Assembly: GCA_024644535.1 (NCBI GenBank)
Contig: JAHEKX010000002.1
Coordinates: 1 to 64,000 of the forward strand
Direction of reading: 5' to 3'
DNA: 64,000 nucleotides
Source of the DNA: Gammaproteobacteria bacterium
Lineage (GTDB): Bacteria; Pseudomonadota; Gammaproteobacteria; Pseudomonadales; Halieaceae
The position numbers and the translations under genes are program-made. The notes under the pieces were generated by a model. The model was not told the origin of the DNA. It worked only from the letters and a program-made list of their open reading frames with translations, and made no database searches. Positions within the stretch are counted from its first letter, which is position 1. The number at the start of each line of letters is the position of its first letter. Positions 50,730-60,243 of this stretch are shown here, piece after piece.

Positions 50730-53462
50730 ATGACTTTGCAAAACTTTGCCCCATTGGTCCTTGTGGATGGCTCATCGTATCTTTACCGAGCTTTTCACGC
50801 CTTACCGCCCTTGACCACCAGCAAAGGTCAACCCACGGGTGCGATCAAGGGTGTTGTGAGTATGCTGAAACGCTTGCATCAGGATTATGCCTCTAGCGCC
50901 ATCGTGGTGGTGTTTGATGCTAAGGGTCCTACGTTTCGAGACGAAATGTTTCCTGAGTACAAAGCGCAGCGACCGCCTATGCCGGACGATTTGCGGACCC
51001 AGATAGAACCCTTGCATGCCATTGTGAAGGCGCTGGGTTACCCGCTTATTTGTGAGCCTGGGGTAGAAGCCGACGACGTGATTGGGACGCTGGCAAAAAA
51101 GGCCTCGGAACAGGGTGTCGACGTCATCGTTTCTACCGGCGATAAAGACATGGCGCAGCTTGTCGACCAGCATGTGACCTTGGTGAACACCATGAGTGAT
51201 ACGCGTTTGGATCCCGCGGGTGTGATGGAAAAATACGGTTTTGGACCCAATCGCATGATCGACTATTTGGCACTTATGGGTGACAAAGTCGATAATATTC
51301 CTGGTGTTGCGGGCGTTGGAGAGAAAACAGCACTTGGCTTGATACAGGGTTTGGGAGGATTGGACGAAATCTACGCTAACTTAGATAAAGTTGCCGATTT
51401 GCCGATACGTGGTGCCAAATCTTTAGCGGCTAAGCTTGAGGCCGAGCAAGACGCCGCCTATATGTCGTACACCTTGGCCACCATAAAGTTAGATGTTGAG
51501 TTGGCGTTTGCGCCTGCAGATTTACGCAACGAAACCCCTGATACCCAGACGCTGACACATTGGTACCAAGAGCTAGAATTTAGATCGTGGCTCGCCGACA
51601 TAGACTCTGAGACGACGATCAAGCCGGTTACGCCGCCCCCAATGGCGCCAGTGCAAACCCAATACGATTGCGTAACTACCGAGCACGCTTTGGCCGACTG
51701 GGTCGATGTGTTGAAGGCGGCTGGTACTTTCGCGTTCGATACCGAAACCAACAGCCTAGACTACATGCAAGCCGAACTTGTTGGCCTGAGTTTTTGTGCC
51801 GAGCCGGGGATTGCTTGCTACATACCGGTCGCGCATGACTATCCTGGCGCACCCGACCAGTTGTCACGTGATTTCGTCTTAGACCAACTTAAAGAGCTAC
51901 TTGAAGGCGAGCAATATCAAAAGGTTGGGCAGCATCTTAAATACGACATGCACGTACTGGCTAACCATGACGTTACCCTGCGCGGCTTTGCTGGTGACAC
52001 TATGCTGGAGTCTTATGTTCTAGACTCGGTCGCTGGACGCCACGATATGGACAGCTTAGCCGAGCGTTATCTAAGCCGAAGAACCATATCGTTTGAGGAT
52101 GTCGCCGGAAAGGGCGCAAAACAACTCACCTTTAACCAAGTGAGTCTCGACCAAGCGGTGCCCTATGCCTGTGAGGATGCGGATATTACGTGGCAACTTT
52201 ATCTGCATCTCTCAGAACAACTCGCCAGCACGGAGCCTTTACAAGCGGTTTATGCTGAGATTGAGCTACCTTTAGCGCCCGTCTTGCAGAGCATTGAGCG
52301 CAACGGCGCATTAGTATCGCGTGAAATGCTACAGCAACAAAGTTCGGTCATAGGTGCTAGGCTTGTTGAGCTCGAAGCTGACGCCTATGATTTGGCTGGT
52401 CGCCCCTTTAACTTGGGGTCGACTAAGCAACTAGGAGAAATTTTGTTCAATGAGCTTAAGCTGCCGATTATTAAAAAAACGCCTAAAGGGGCCCCTTCCA
52501 CAGGTGAAGAAGTACTCGTCGAACTTGCTCTCGATTACCCTTTGCCAAAAGTGCTGCTGGAATATAGGGGTCTAGCAAAGCTGAAGTCGACCTACACAGA
52601 CAAGCTGCCTAACTTGATTAATTCGCGCACCGGTCGCATTCACACATCTTATCATCAGGCGGTGACCGCTACGGGCCGGCTGTCGTCATCCGACCCAAAT
52701 CTTCAAAATATTCCCATTCGAAGCGTCGAAGGTAGGGCCATACGCAAAGCCTTTATCGCAGCAGACAATCACGTTATTGTTGCGGCTGACTACTCTCAAA
52801 TTGAGCTTCGAATAATGGCTCACCTATCGGGTGATGCCGGCCTGCTTAACGCGTTTAACGAAGGTTTAGATGTGCATTCAGCGACTGCGGCCGAGGTGTT
52901 CGGTGTGGCGCTTGATGCTGTCACGATTGATCAGCGCCGGAGTGCCAAAGCAATTAATTTTGGCTTAATTTACGGAATGTCAGCTTTCGGCCTAGCTAAG
53001 CAGCTGCACATTGGGCGCGCTGAATCGCAAGCTTATATCGATACTTACTTTCAGCGTTACCCGGGTGTGCTGGATTATATGAACCGCACCCGCCAAGGTG
53101 CACACGAAGCCGGTTTTGTGGAAACTATTTTTGGGCGCAGGTTATACCTGCCCGAAATAAATGCGCGTAATAAAATGCGTGTGCAAGCAGCCGAGCGCAC
53201 CGCCATCAACGCACCAATGCAGGGTAGCGCGGCCGACATCATTAAAAAGGCTATGTTGGGGGTTGACCAGTTTTTGCGCGATGCAGGTCTCGCGTCGAAG
53301 ATGATTATGCAGGTTCACGACGAACTGGTGTTTGAAGTGCCAAAGCATGAGCTTGAACTACTGCAGTCAGGTGTCATCGCTGCTATGGAATCGGCAGCCA
53401 AGTTGGCTGTGCCATTGCTTGTAGAGCTTGGTGTTGGCGAGAACTGGGAAGAGGCGCACTAA
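50730..53462 (+). CDS. polA: DNA polymerase I
   Basis: Fills gaps and removes Okazaki primers. Three domains: N-terminal 5'-3' exonuclease ([52 protein letters not shown]), a 3'-5' proofreading domain with intact [11 protein letters not shown] and late acidic residues, and the polymerase domain ([38 protein letters not shown]). The length of 910 aa is near E. coli (928). I chose ATG at 50730; earlier in-frame ATGs add untypical residues. Confidence 0.96.
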   Translation: MTLQNFAPLVLVDGSSYLYRAFHALPPLTTSKGQPTGAIKGVVSMLKRLHQDYASSAIVVVFDAKGPTFRDEMFPEYKAQRPPMPDDLRTQIEPLHAIVKALGYPLICEPGVEADDVIGTLAKKASEQGVDVIVSTGDKDMAQLVDQHVTLVNTMSDTRLDPAGVMEKYGFGPNRMIDYLALMGDKVDNIPGVAGVGEKTALGLIQGLGGLDEIYANLDKVADLPIRGAKSLAAKLEAEQDAAYMSYTLATIKLDVELAFAPADLRNETPDTQTLTHWYQELEFRSWLADIDSETTIKPVTPPPMAPVQTQYDCVTTEHALADWVDVLKAAGTFAFDTETNSLDYMQAELVGLSFCAEPGIACYIPVAHDYPGAPDQLSRDFVLDQLKELLEGEQYQKVGQHLKYDMHVLANHDVTLRGFAGDTMLESYVLDSVAGRHDMDSLAERYLSRRTISFEDVAGKGAKQLTFNQVSLDQAVPYACEDADITWQLYLHLSEQLASTEPLQAVYAEIELPLAPVLQSIERNGALVSREMLQQQSSVIGARLVELEADAYDLAGRPFNLGSTKQLGEILFNELKLPIIKKTPKGAPSTGEEVLVELALDYPLPKVLLEYRGLAKLKSTYTDKLPNLINSRTGRIHTSYHQAVTATGRLSSSDPNLQNIPIRSVEGRAIRKAFIAADNHVIVAADYSQIELRIMAHLSGDAGLLNAFNEGLDVHSATAAEVFGVALDAVTIDQRRSAKAINFGLIYGMSAFGLAKQLHIGRAESQAYIDTYFQRYPGVLDYMNRTRQGAHEAGFVETIFGRRLYLPEINARNKMRVQAAERTAINAPMQGSAADIIKKAMLGVDQFLRDAGLASKMIMQVHDELVFEVPKHELELLQSGVIAAMESAAKLAVPLLVELGVGENWEEAH

Positions 53463-54094
53463 GCCAAGTCTTGGGTTAGCCACTCATTCAACTTGGCAAT
53501 CAGTGTCTGGTGACCCTCGTGTTTTAGCGACGAAAAGGTTTGCACTGTGATTTTCCCCCCGCGGGGTTTAAGCGTTTTCTCGACCTGTAGTTTGGTTGCC
53601 TGCTGTGGTCCGCGCTTCAGCTTGTCAGCCTTGGTTAGCAGGATATGGCAGGGCATATCCGCCGATAGAGCCCAGTTGATCAACTGCTCATCAAAGGGCT
53701 GTAAGGGGTGGCGAATATCCATAAGCAAGACCAAGCCTTTTAATGACGTTCGCTCTTGCAAGTAGGTTTCTAATTGTTCAGTCCAAGCCTTTTTCATGGC
53801 CACGGGCACTTTTGCAAAACCATAGCCAGGCAGATCTACCAATCGTTGTTGTTCGCTCAAGCTAAAAAAGTTTAGTAACTGTGTGCGCCCTGGCGTTTTT
53901 GATGTCCGCGCCAGCTTCTTATTTTTTGTTAGGCTGTTAATCGCACTGGATTTCCCCGCATTTGAACGCCCTGCAAACGCAACTTCCCATCCTAAGTCAG
54001 CCGGGCACTGATGAAACTTAGCCGCGCTGGCCAAAAACTCGGCGGCCTCATAGCGGGGCTTCTCGGGTGCGACTAGATCAATATTTGTGTCCAT
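53459..54094 (-). CDS. engB: Ribosome-biogenesis GTP-binding protein EngB (YihA/YsxC)
   Basis: GTPase for 50S subunit assembly. G1 motif [10 protein letters not shown]2 with [12 protein letters not shown]3 DLPGYGFA, and G4 LTKADK are all present. The length of 211 aa is typical. It overlaps the 3' end of the convergent polA by 4 bp. AAGGG precedes the ATG. The pairing polA-engB-cytochrome c-dsbA is widespread in gammaproteobacteria. Confidence 0.95.
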   Translation of the reverse strand: MDTNIDLVAPEKPRYEAAEFLASAAKFHQCPADLGWEVAFAGRSNAGKSSAINSLTKNKKLARTSKTPGRTQLLNFFSLSEQQRLVDLPGYGFAKVPVAMKKAWTEQLETYLQERTSLKGLVLLMDIRHPLQPFDEQLINWALSADMPCHILLTKADKLKRGPQQATKLQVEKTLKPRGGKITVQTFSSLKHEGHQTLIAKLNEWLTQDLA

Positions 54095-54109
54095 AAAGCC
54101 CTTTCAACT

Positions 54110-54137
54110 TTGTTGTGATTGCAGTTTTGTATATAAT
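54110..54137 (+). promoter_or_regulatory. Promoter of the cytochrome c5 / c4 genes
   Basis: TTGTTG (54110-54115) and TATAAT (54132-54137) are separated by 16 bp in the engB-c5 divergent gap. A 5' leader of about 85 bases precedes the cytochrome ATG, which has a strong GGAGG. Confidence 0.6.
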
Positions 54138-54228
54138 GCCACAGCTTTGCTTTAGGAGCTCGATATAAGCTAAAGCATTCCACTGCAGGATAGGTTCTGC
54201 ATTCAACCTACGATTTGGAGGTCGCAGT

Positions 54229-54531
54229 ATGAAAAAAATGCTATTGGTACTATCGTTTTTGATCGCAGGAACTGCGAACGCCGAGGTTGACACGGCTGCA
54301 GTAAAAGACCTTTATGGTAAAAGCTGCGTCTACTGCCACGCCGCAAGCATGCCTAATATGCCAAAAGCTCACGACGTAGCCGCTTGGGAAGCTCGAATGG
54401 CCAAAGGTATTGATGCCTTGGTTGCATCAGTGAAAACCGGTAAAGGCGCTATGCCCCCTAAAGGCATGTGTATGACCTGCACTGATGAGCAGTATGCTGC
54501 TCTTATTACCTTAATGGCGTCACCGCAATAA
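54229..54531 (+). CDS. Cytochrome c5 family protein
   Basis: Periplasmic monoheme cytochrome c of 100 aa. Signal peptide MKKMLLVLSFLIAGTANA; heme site CVYCH (C33-H37); distal Met in GAMPPKGMC, followed by a second Cys pair CMTC that forms a disulphide in c5 proteins. It probably carries electrons to the terminal oxidase. A second c-type gene follows after 27 bp. Confidence 0.92.
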   Translation: MKKMLLVLSFLIAGTANAEVDTAAVKDLYGKSCVYCHAASMPNMPKAHDVAAWEARMAKGIDALVASVKTGKGAMPPKGMCMTCTDEQYAALITLMASPQ

Positions 54532-54558
54532 ACTTACGATAGTTGTAACGAGATCACT

Positions 54559-55194
54559 ATGAAGAATTTAGTTTTAGCAGCCCTTTTTTCGGTCAGCGCC
54601 ATTGCGAACGCAGCAACTCTGATGCCTGATGGCGACGCTGCTCGTGGTAAAGCGCAGCTTATGATGTGTTCGGCTTGCCACGGGCCAGACGGTAATAGCG
54701 CAGCGCCTAATTTTCCAAAGCTCGCTGGTCAGGGTGCCAAATATTTATACAAGCAGCTGATGGACGTTCGTGACGGAAACCGCAGCATCCTCCAGATGAC
54801 AGGTATGCTAAACGGCAAATCAGACCAAGATCTCGCTGACATGGCGGCGTTCTACGCGTCACAAGCAATGACCGGTGCAAAAACCGATCCAGCACTCGTC
54901 GAGCTCGGGAAAAAGGTTTATAACGGTGGAAACGTCGATACTGGAGTAGCGGCATGTATTGCATGCCATGGGCCAAAGGGGAACGGTTTGGCGCCAGCTG
55001 GATATCCTCGTTTGGCCGGCCAGCACGCAGACTATATCGCAGCGCAGTTAACAATGTATCGTAAGGGATACGATGACCCAGCAGGTCGCACTAACGATGG
55101 GGATACAAAAATCATGCGCGCTACCGCTCGCGGCTTGTCGGATGCGCAAATCAAAGCAGTGGCGAGCTATGCGTCGGGCTTGATAGCCGAGTAA
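54559..55194 (+). CDS. Diheme cytochrome c4
   Basis: Periplasmic electron carrier with two cytochrome c domains: heme sites CSACH (C37-H41) and CIACH (C133-H137), each followed by a YPRLAGQ / FPKLAGQ motif typical of c4. Signal peptide of about 19 residues (ending IANA). The length of 211 aa is right for c4, an electron donor to oxidases. It is followed by a strong terminator. Confidence 0.94.
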   Translation: MKNLVLAALFSVSAIANAATLMPDGDAARGKAQLMMCSACHGPDGNSAAPNFPKLAGQGAKYLYKQLMDVRDGNRSILQMTGMLNGKSDQDLADMAAFYASQAMTGAKTDPALVELGKKVYNGGNVDTGVAACIACHGPKGNGLAPAGYPRLAGQHADYIAAQLTMYRKGYDDPAGRTNDGDTKIMRATARGLSDAQIKAVASYASGLIAE

Positions 55195-55209
55195 ACAAAA
55201 AGATCAACG

Positions 55210-55239
55210 AAAAGGCGGCATATTAGCCGCCTTTTTTTT
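55210..55239 (+). terminator. Terminator after cytochrome c4
   Basis: AAGGCGGC-atatta-GCCGCCTT followed by T residues to 55239; a perfect 8-bp stem about 17 bp after the stop. Confidence 0.9.
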
Positions 55240-55294
55240 GCCAAAAATTGTTATCATGCCGCCAAGCATGCCAAGACTTTACTAGGAGTCCATT

Positions 55295-56200
55295 ATGAAA
55301 TTGCAAAAACTAATAGGAACCACGCTAGTCTCCATCTTTTTGGTTGCTTGTGGGTCAGACGAGCAGGCAACAGCGTCTGTAGCAGAACCGGCCGTCACAC
55401 AGGAGCAAGTTCAGCCAGCACCGGCACCGGCAGAAGCTAAGGCCTCCACGGCTGAATTGCCTCAGGCCGACGCAAGCGCCCAGCAGGTCTCAGCTGAGGT
55501 TAAGGAAAAAGCCCGAGAGGTCAGTCAGGCAGTAGAAGCTAAGGTACACGCAAAGGTTGAAGAAACAAAAAGCGCCTTAACGGCTGCCCGTGCCGACAAG
55601 CCTGTGGCTCAAGCGCCGATTATCGAAGACAACTATAAAGAAGGCGAGCATTACGACTTGGTGGTTCCCCCTTTTCGTACCGCAAACCCCGACAAGGTCG
55701 AGGTGCGCGAATTTTTCTGGTACGGCTGCGGCCACTGTTACAGTTTCGAACCTTTGCTGGCGGCGTATAAGAAAAATCTAGCAAGCGACGCCGATTTTCA
55801 GCCTTCGCCAGCGATTTGGAATGGCACCATGAAGTTCCATGCCCAGGTGTTTTTCGCTATTGAGGCCCTAGGTCTAGGTGACACGATGCATAAGGCGATC
55901 TTTCAGGCGATGCACGTAGATCGCAACCCGCTATCCACTGAAGGCCAAGTCGTGAGATTTTTCGAGTCGCAAGGCGTTTCGGAAAAAGATTTTAATAAAG
56001 CATTCAAATCCTTTGGTGTTGGTTCTCAGGTGACAAAAGCTGAAGCCGTAATGCGCCAAGCGGCTATCAGCGGTACGCCTGAATTGGTTGTGAATGGAAA
56101 GTACCGCATCTCTACGCGAAAAGCGGGAAGCCAGGCTAATATGCTTAAAATCGCGGATGCTTTGGTGGAGCGTGAGCGTCGAATGAGAGCGGGTAATTAG
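55295..56200 (+). CDS. dsbA: DsbA-family thiol:disulphide oxidoreductase, lipoprotein form with long linker
   Basis: Probably introduces disulphides into periplasmic proteins. The lipobox LVAC (Cys19) predicts a lipid-anchored protein. An Ala/Glu/Pro-rich, low-complexity linker (about 20-110) with a coiled-coil-like KEKAREVSQAVEAKVHAKVEE follows. The DsbA domain starts near residue 112, with active site FFWYGCGHCYSFEP (C145-C148) and cis-Pro loop SGTPELVVNG. The active site is CGHC rather than E. coli CPHC. At 301 aa it is about 90 longer than soluble DsbA. Confidence 0.9.
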   Translation: MKLQKLIGTTLVSIFLVACGSDEQATASVAEPAVTQEQVQPAPAPAEAKASTAELPQADASAQQVSAEVKEKAREVSQAVEAKVHAKVEETKSALTAARADKPVAQAPIIEDNYKEGEHYDLVVPPFRTANPDKVEVREFFWYGCGHCYSFEPLLAAYKKNLASDADFQPSPAIWNGTMKFHAQVFFAIEALGLGDTMHKAIFQAMHVDRNPLSTEGQVVRFFESQGVSEKDFNKAFKSFGVGSQVTKAEAVMRQAAISGTPELVVNGKYRISTRKAGSQANMLKIADALVERERRMRAGN

Positions 56201-56214
56201 ATAGCGTAAGATTG

Positions 56215-56241
56215 AAAAAGGCGCCATAAGGCGCCTTTTTT
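56215..56241. terminator. Bidirectional terminator between dsbA and the flavoprotein gene
   Basis: AAAAAGGCGCC-ataa-GGCGCCTTTTT with A-run on the left and T-run on the right. It can end transcription of dsbA on plus and of the convergent flavoprotein gene (stop at 56244) on minus. Confidence 0.88.
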
Positions 56242-56243
56242 GT

Positions 56244-56858
56244 TTACATCCCGTTCGGAAACGGCGCTAGATCGCCTGCACCACTGGCACGGACCAGCTT
56301 CAAGGCCGTGGCGTATTGGACCAACTGCGTCAAAGCGTATTTGCCGCGTTCCACAAAATAGTCGTGTTCTTCAGGATTATTGGCGCTGTTGTCATCGTTA
56401 AACACATTCATTACGTTACGAATGACAAGTTGCTCTGGGATATAACAGATACGCGAGTTCTTGTAGCTGCTCATACGCAACTCGCACAAGGCGTTGGCGC
56501 CGCCCGTTAGCGCTGATAGCGAGACTAAAAGGCCTGGTTTGTGCGCGATTTCTCCAGCGTTTCCCAATACCAAGAAAAAGTTTTTAACGGCTGCTGGAGC
56601 CATACCGTGCCATTCAGGGGCAATGATGATAAAGCCATCGGCATCGGTACACTGCTGTCGAAGCTTGGCCAAAGGCTTCCAGTGGTCGCCGCCAGTAAAT
56701 AGGGCTTCGTCCCACATCGGTAGAGGTTCTTTCCCTAAATCGTGGATCCAGGTTTCAATGTTGGGGTGATTCTCTGCTAATAGTTTTGTGAGGTAATTTG
56801 CAATTTTCGCGCTCTGAGAGTCTTGTCGGTGGCTACCCGAAATGATGCCGATCTTCAT
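56244..56858 (-). CDS. NADPH-dependent FMN reductase-family flavoprotein
   Basis: A flavodoxin-fold protein of 204 aa. The start MKIGIISGSHRQDSQSAKIANYL is the phosphate-binding loop for FMN, and GFIIIAPEWHGMAPAAVKNFF matches the PEYNxSxPxxLKN-type motif of the NADPH:FMN reductase family (with EWHG in place of EYNG). Probably a cytoplasmic quinone, azo or flavin reductase; the substrate cannot be told. Confidence 0.82.
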   Translation of the reverse strand: MKIGIISGSHRQDSQSAKIANYLTKLLAENHPNIETWIHDLGKEPLPMWDEALFTGGDHWKPLAKLRQQCTDADGFIIIAPEWHGMAPAAVKNFFLVLGNAGEIAHKPGLLVSLSALTGGANALCELRMSSYKNSRICYIPEQLVIRNVMNVFNDDNSANNPEEHDYFVERGKYALTQLVQYATALKLVRASGAGDLAPFPNGM

Positions 56859-57061
56859 ACTGAATCCAAGTTGTTAACGGTTTAAAAATGAGTCACTCAC
56901 TATAGACTTAGGCTTTTAGTGTGTCATCTTCAGTCTTTAGTTTTGTTGCACATATTTTCGTATTAGTGTCATTTTTTTATACAGCGTCCGGTTAGCTTTT
57001 TTTGGGATGCTAGGCGTTTCACACTAGCCTTAGTCTTGTGAATTACCTATACTGCACGCCT

Positions 57062-57138
57062 CCGCCCGTAGCTCAGCTGGATAGAGCACCAGGCTTCGAA
57101 CCTGGGTGTCGGGAGTTCGAATCTCTCCGGGCGGGCCA
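57062..57138 (+). tRNA. tRNA-Arg, anticodon TCG
   Basis: Folds as a full cloverleaf of 77 bases. Acceptor CCGCCCG (57062-57068) pairs with CGGGCGG (57128-57134), discriminator G, and CCA is encoded (57136-57138). D stem GCTC/GAGC; anticodon stem CCAGG/CCTGG around CTTCGAA gives anticodon TCG, reading CGA and other CGN arginine codons. T stem GGGAG/CTCTC with loop TTCGAAT. The CCA is also the first part of the hairpin that follows. Confidence 0.95.
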
Positions 57139-57180
57139 TATACGACAAAGCCCCCTTTATGGGGGCTTTGTCGTATATGG
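57136..57180 (+). terminator. Perfect 20-bp hairpin overlapping the tRNA CCA end
   Basis: Left arm 57136-57155 and right arm 57161-57180 are perfectly complementary over 20 bp around the loop TTTAT. The core AAAGCCCCC/GGGGGCTTT looks like a terminator, but there is no T-run after it. The stem begins exactly at the CCA of tRNA-Arg, so it could guide 3' processing or stop transcription. Confidence 0.65.
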
Positions 57181-57239
57181 ATCATGGGTAAAGAGTTCGA
57201 ACGCAGTTAATAGCAGCTTCGCTCACACAACCAGCAGGC

Positions 57240-57272
57240 AAAAAAAAGCCCCGCGACTCATCGCAGGGCTTT
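57240..57272 (-). terminator. Terminator of the TonB-receptor gene
   Basis: On the minus strand AAAGCCCTGCGA-tgag-TCGCGGGGCTTT (12-bp arms, one wobble) is followed by eight T residues. It lies 16 bp past the stop of the receptor gene. Confidence 0.9.
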
Positions 57273-57287
57273 GGTACTCTCTAACGC

Positions 57288-59990
57288 TTAAAGAGCAAGC
57301 TTGATACGTCCGTAAACGATCTGACCGCGAGGGTCGTGATGCTTAGGATCGTAGCTGAAGTTCGCGGCGTCGTAGAGCTTAGGTGCGTCTTCGTCGGTCA
57401 GGTTCTTGGCACCCAAAGTCAAGATCGCCTCGGTGCCACCCACTTCAAAGCTATACGCGTATTGCAGATCAAGCGTCAACCAAGAGTCGATGCTCGAGCT
57501 GTAACCCGCTGGGATACCGCCACGAGTGGTCTCGTAGCTTGAAGTGTAAAAGCCCATAAGCGCGACTTTGTGATTATTGCGCGTCCAGTCGGCCGTAACG
57601 TTTACTTTGGTTTCAGGCATCGAGCGTACGAAGTTATCGTAGTTGAAGTAACCTACAACGTCCTGGGTGCCCGAAGCGCCTGTACAGCCACGTGCATTTG
57701 CGCCAGTGCAAGGGATTTCGTAGCTTAGGAAACGAGTTGCTGCTACCGAAACACCAATATCACCGATATCGGTTGACTTAGACCAGTCGATTGACAGGTC
57801 GATACCGTCAGTATCGACGGTTTCTGCATTAATATACTGCACATTCACGCCACCTAGTGATCCACTGGCGTTACGAATAACGTCAGCACCATTTGGATCG
57901 TTATTGAGTTTGCCTTGGGCATTCTCAATCGTGATCACGTCTTCATAATTGAAGCGCCAGTAATCTAAACGAACCGTTAAGTCATCGGTGACATCGTATA
58001 CGGCACCAATGTTGTAGTTGGTCGAAGTTTCAGGCTGCAGATCAGTGTTACCTCGAGCGTTAACGCGGACGAATAGCGCGCCACCACCCACTAGAGGGTC
58101 AACTAGGCCTTGGAGCGAAGTTCCTTGGTTGTAAAGCTGCACCAGCGAGGGCTCTCGGAAGGCCGATGAAGCTGAGGCACGCAACACTAATTTATCGGTC
58201 GCTTGCCAGCGCAAGGACAGCTTGGGGTCTACGCTGCTGTCTGAATCTAGGTCTTCGTAGCGAAGAGCAACGCTGGCTTCTAGGCTATCCGTTAACGGCA
58301 GATTCGCTTCTGCGAACAAGGCATAAGAACTACGTGACACATCAACTGGAGTACCACCACCTAAGAAGATCAAATCAACAGGGATTAGCGCACCGGTGAC
58401 GGAGTCATTGGTTTGGGTGTACAGAGCATCACGCTTCACCGAGTAACCTTCATCGCGCCACTGCGCGCCGGCCGCAAAACCGACCGGTCCTGCTGCCATG
58501 TCGAACAGCTCACCACTCACCACGAAATCTGCTACCGTCATTTCGGTTTTGCGGTTAGTGTAAGTCAGGTGGCTCATCCAATCGATTAGCTCTTGGGAGT
58601 TGGCGCTGGGGTCAAATAAGTTAAACGTTTCGCTACCGCTGGTGCCTCCATTTCCAGCAATCGCTGTGACCAAGCGTGATGCGATTGTGTCTGGCTGGCG
58701 CGCCACACGGTCGTTTTCAGAATAGGTCAAAGCACCCATCCAGCTCCAGCCGTTATTCAGCTCACCGTCTAGCTGTAAGCTGGCACGCAAGGCTTCGCTG
58801 TCGCGTGGCGCGAGCGGCGAAGGTGCTTCGGCACCCAGTGGGCGGCCGTACCACCGCACGGGCACGTTAAATGGGCTGCCGCCTGTGCCAGGCATAACGG
58901 TAGGGAACGTTAGGTTCGGGTAAGAAGGTGACTGCGGGTTATCCAACACTTCGTGATGGGTCCAGCCCAACTCGGCTATCATGCTTAGCGTATCGGAAAA
59001 CTCGTGGGTCAGGTTGGCGTACAGCTGTGATTTTTCTTCCTCGTTTACGATGTTAAAGCGAGGACCGTAAAAGAATCCGCACTTCGCTCCGCCCCCTGTC
59101 CCTGGGCCGTATACCACGTCTTGGGGTACGTAAGGTGTGCCCAATAGGCCACCATTCGCTTCACAGTTTGCGTCAGGCACGGTTTCGACAAACGCGTAGT
59201 TACCGGCATAGTCACCTGTGCCAACAGCGTTGGGACCTAGGATCAAAAAGCTTCGCCCCAAAGTGCTAATTGCATTCTCAGTCGTGTAAGGGCGCTCGGC
59301 TGAACTTAGCGAATCCTGCTTGATCATGGTGCCTGCTAAGGTTACGCGTGTTGTATCGTTACCAAAACCTGCCAAGAAGTTGACGTCATACTTACCCGCG
59401 CCACCGTCGGTGATTTCCTCATAGCCCGTCGAGATTTCTATACCTTCGACGTCTTTGCGTAAAATAAAGTTTGCCACACCCGCCACTGCATCCGAGCCAT
59501 AGGTCGCGGTCGCGCCTTCTTTTAAAATTTCAACGCGTTCTAAAGCGGCCATTGGAATGGTGCTGGTATCAACGAACACTGATCCATCGTTGGCAACAGC
59601 AGCCGCAATGGTTTGACGCTTGCCGTTAACCAATACTAGCGTCGATGTTAAGCCCAGACCGCGCAAGTTGATGTTGCTGGTGCCTTGAGTTTCACCCGAG
59701 GTGAACGAGTCTGGATTGTTTTCTGTGCCCGAGCTAACGGACAGCTTGCTGGTTAACTCGCCCACATCGACAGCACCTGAATTAACGATGTAGTCTGTGC
59801 TCAGGACTTCTACGGGCGAAGCTTCGTCTTCGCCGGTAGATTTGATGTAACTGCCGGTGATGACAACTTCCTCGAGTTGTGAATCTTGTTGGGCCAGGGT
59901 CGCAGTCGAAATCGCGAGCACAAGAGGCGCCAGTGTAAATTTCGCCAAGCGGCGCGAAGGTGTAGCTGATAGGTTGATCAGTTTGACCAT
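57288..59990 (-). CDS. TonB-dependent outer-membrane receptor
   Basis: A 900-aa outer-membrane receptor. The signal peptide ends near LAQQ (residue 34). A TonB box-like EEVVITGS comes next, then the plug domain (about 50-180) with INLRGLGLTSTLVLVNGKR and ATYGSDAVAGVANFILRKD. The rest is a 22-strand barrel with strands rich in alternating aromatics; the chain ends GRIKLAL, with Leu where most barrels have Phe. The plug resembles receptors abundant in marine gammaproteobacteria. The ligand cannot be told. AAAGGAG lies before ATG. Confidence 0.93.
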   Translation of the reverse strand: MVKLINLSATPSRRLAKFTLAPLVLAISTATLAQQDSQLEEVVITGSYIKSTGEDEASPVEVLSTDYIVNSGAVDVGELTSKLSVSSGTENNPDSFTSGETQGTSNINLRGLGLTSTLVLVNGKRQTIAAAVANDGSVFVDTSTIPMAALERVEILKEGATATYGSDAVAGVANFILRKDVEGIEISTGYEEITDGGAGKYDVNFLAGFGNDTTRVTLAGTMIKQDSLSSAERPYTTENAISTLGRSFLILGPNAVGTGDYAGNYAFVETVPDANCEANGGLLGTPYVPQDVVYGPGTGGGAKCGFFYGPRFNIVNEEEKSQLYANLTHEFSDTLSMIAELGWTHHEVLDNPQSPSYPNLTFPTVMPGTGGSPFNVPVRWYGRPLGAEAPSPLAPRDSEALRASLQLDGELNNGWSWMGALTYSENDRVARQPDTIASRLVTAIAGNGGTSGSETFNLFDPSANSQELIDWMSHLTYTNRKTEMTVADFVVSGELFDMAAGPVGFAAGAQWRDEGYSVKRDALYTQTNDSVTGALIPVDLIFLGGGTPVDVSRSSYALFAEANLPLTDSLEASVALRYEDLDSDSSVDPKLSLRWQATDKLVLRASASSAFREPSLVQLYNQGTSLQGLVDPLVGGGALFVRVNARGNTDLQPETSTNYNIGAVYDVTDDLTVRLDYWRFNYEDVITIENAQGKLNNDPNGADVIRNASGSLGGVNVQYINAETVDTDGIDLSIDWSKSTDIGDIGVSVAATRFLSYEIPCTGANARGCTGASGTQDVVGYFNYDNFVRSMPETKVNVTADWTRNNHKVALMGFYTSSYETTRGGIPAGYSSSIDSWLTLDLQYAYSFEVGGTEAILTLGAKNLTDEDAPKLYDAANFSYDPKHHDPRGQIVYGRIKLAL

Positions 59991-60062
59991 GTGGTGAACT
60001 CTCCTTTATTAGTCTTTTTGCGCTAGCCTTACCCATTTAACATTAATTATTGGTAACGACTT

Positions 60063-60125
60063 ACTTTGAGTCTAGGCCACCTATTAAGTGATGTAAACTC
60101 ATCATATGGTAATAATACTCAAAGT
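60063..60125. repeat. Inverted ACTTTGAGT / ACTCAAAGT pair around the receptor promoter
   Basis: ACTTTGAGT (60063-60071) and its exact reverse complement ACTCAAAGT (60117-60125) lie 45 bp apart, one overlapping the -10 and one upstream of the -35. Each copy is itself an imperfect dyad (ACT-N3-AGT), as expected for a dimeric regulator. Confidence 0.45.
60069..60097 (-). promoter_or_regulatory. Promoter of the TonB-receptor gene
   Basis: On the minus strand TTTACA (60092-60097) and TAGACT (60069-60074) are spaced by 17 bp. A start site near 60062 gives a leader of about 70 bases. Confidence 0.5.
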
Positions 60126-60243
60126 TTGAATATTTTTCTTTCGCGCACTTTCTCGTGCGATAGATGCGCCGAAACCCTAACGGGCTGCTGTAGGGTGTGT
60201 CGTCTGACCTAGATCAAAAGTAAGGTGGCCTGCCCCCGATAGG

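Noticed and set aside
57190-57202. AGAGTTCGAACG after the tRNA hairpin, similar to the tRNA T-loop, as a possible attR
   Set aside because: Only about 9 bases match and no integrase or mobile gene lies nearby; too short for an attachment site.
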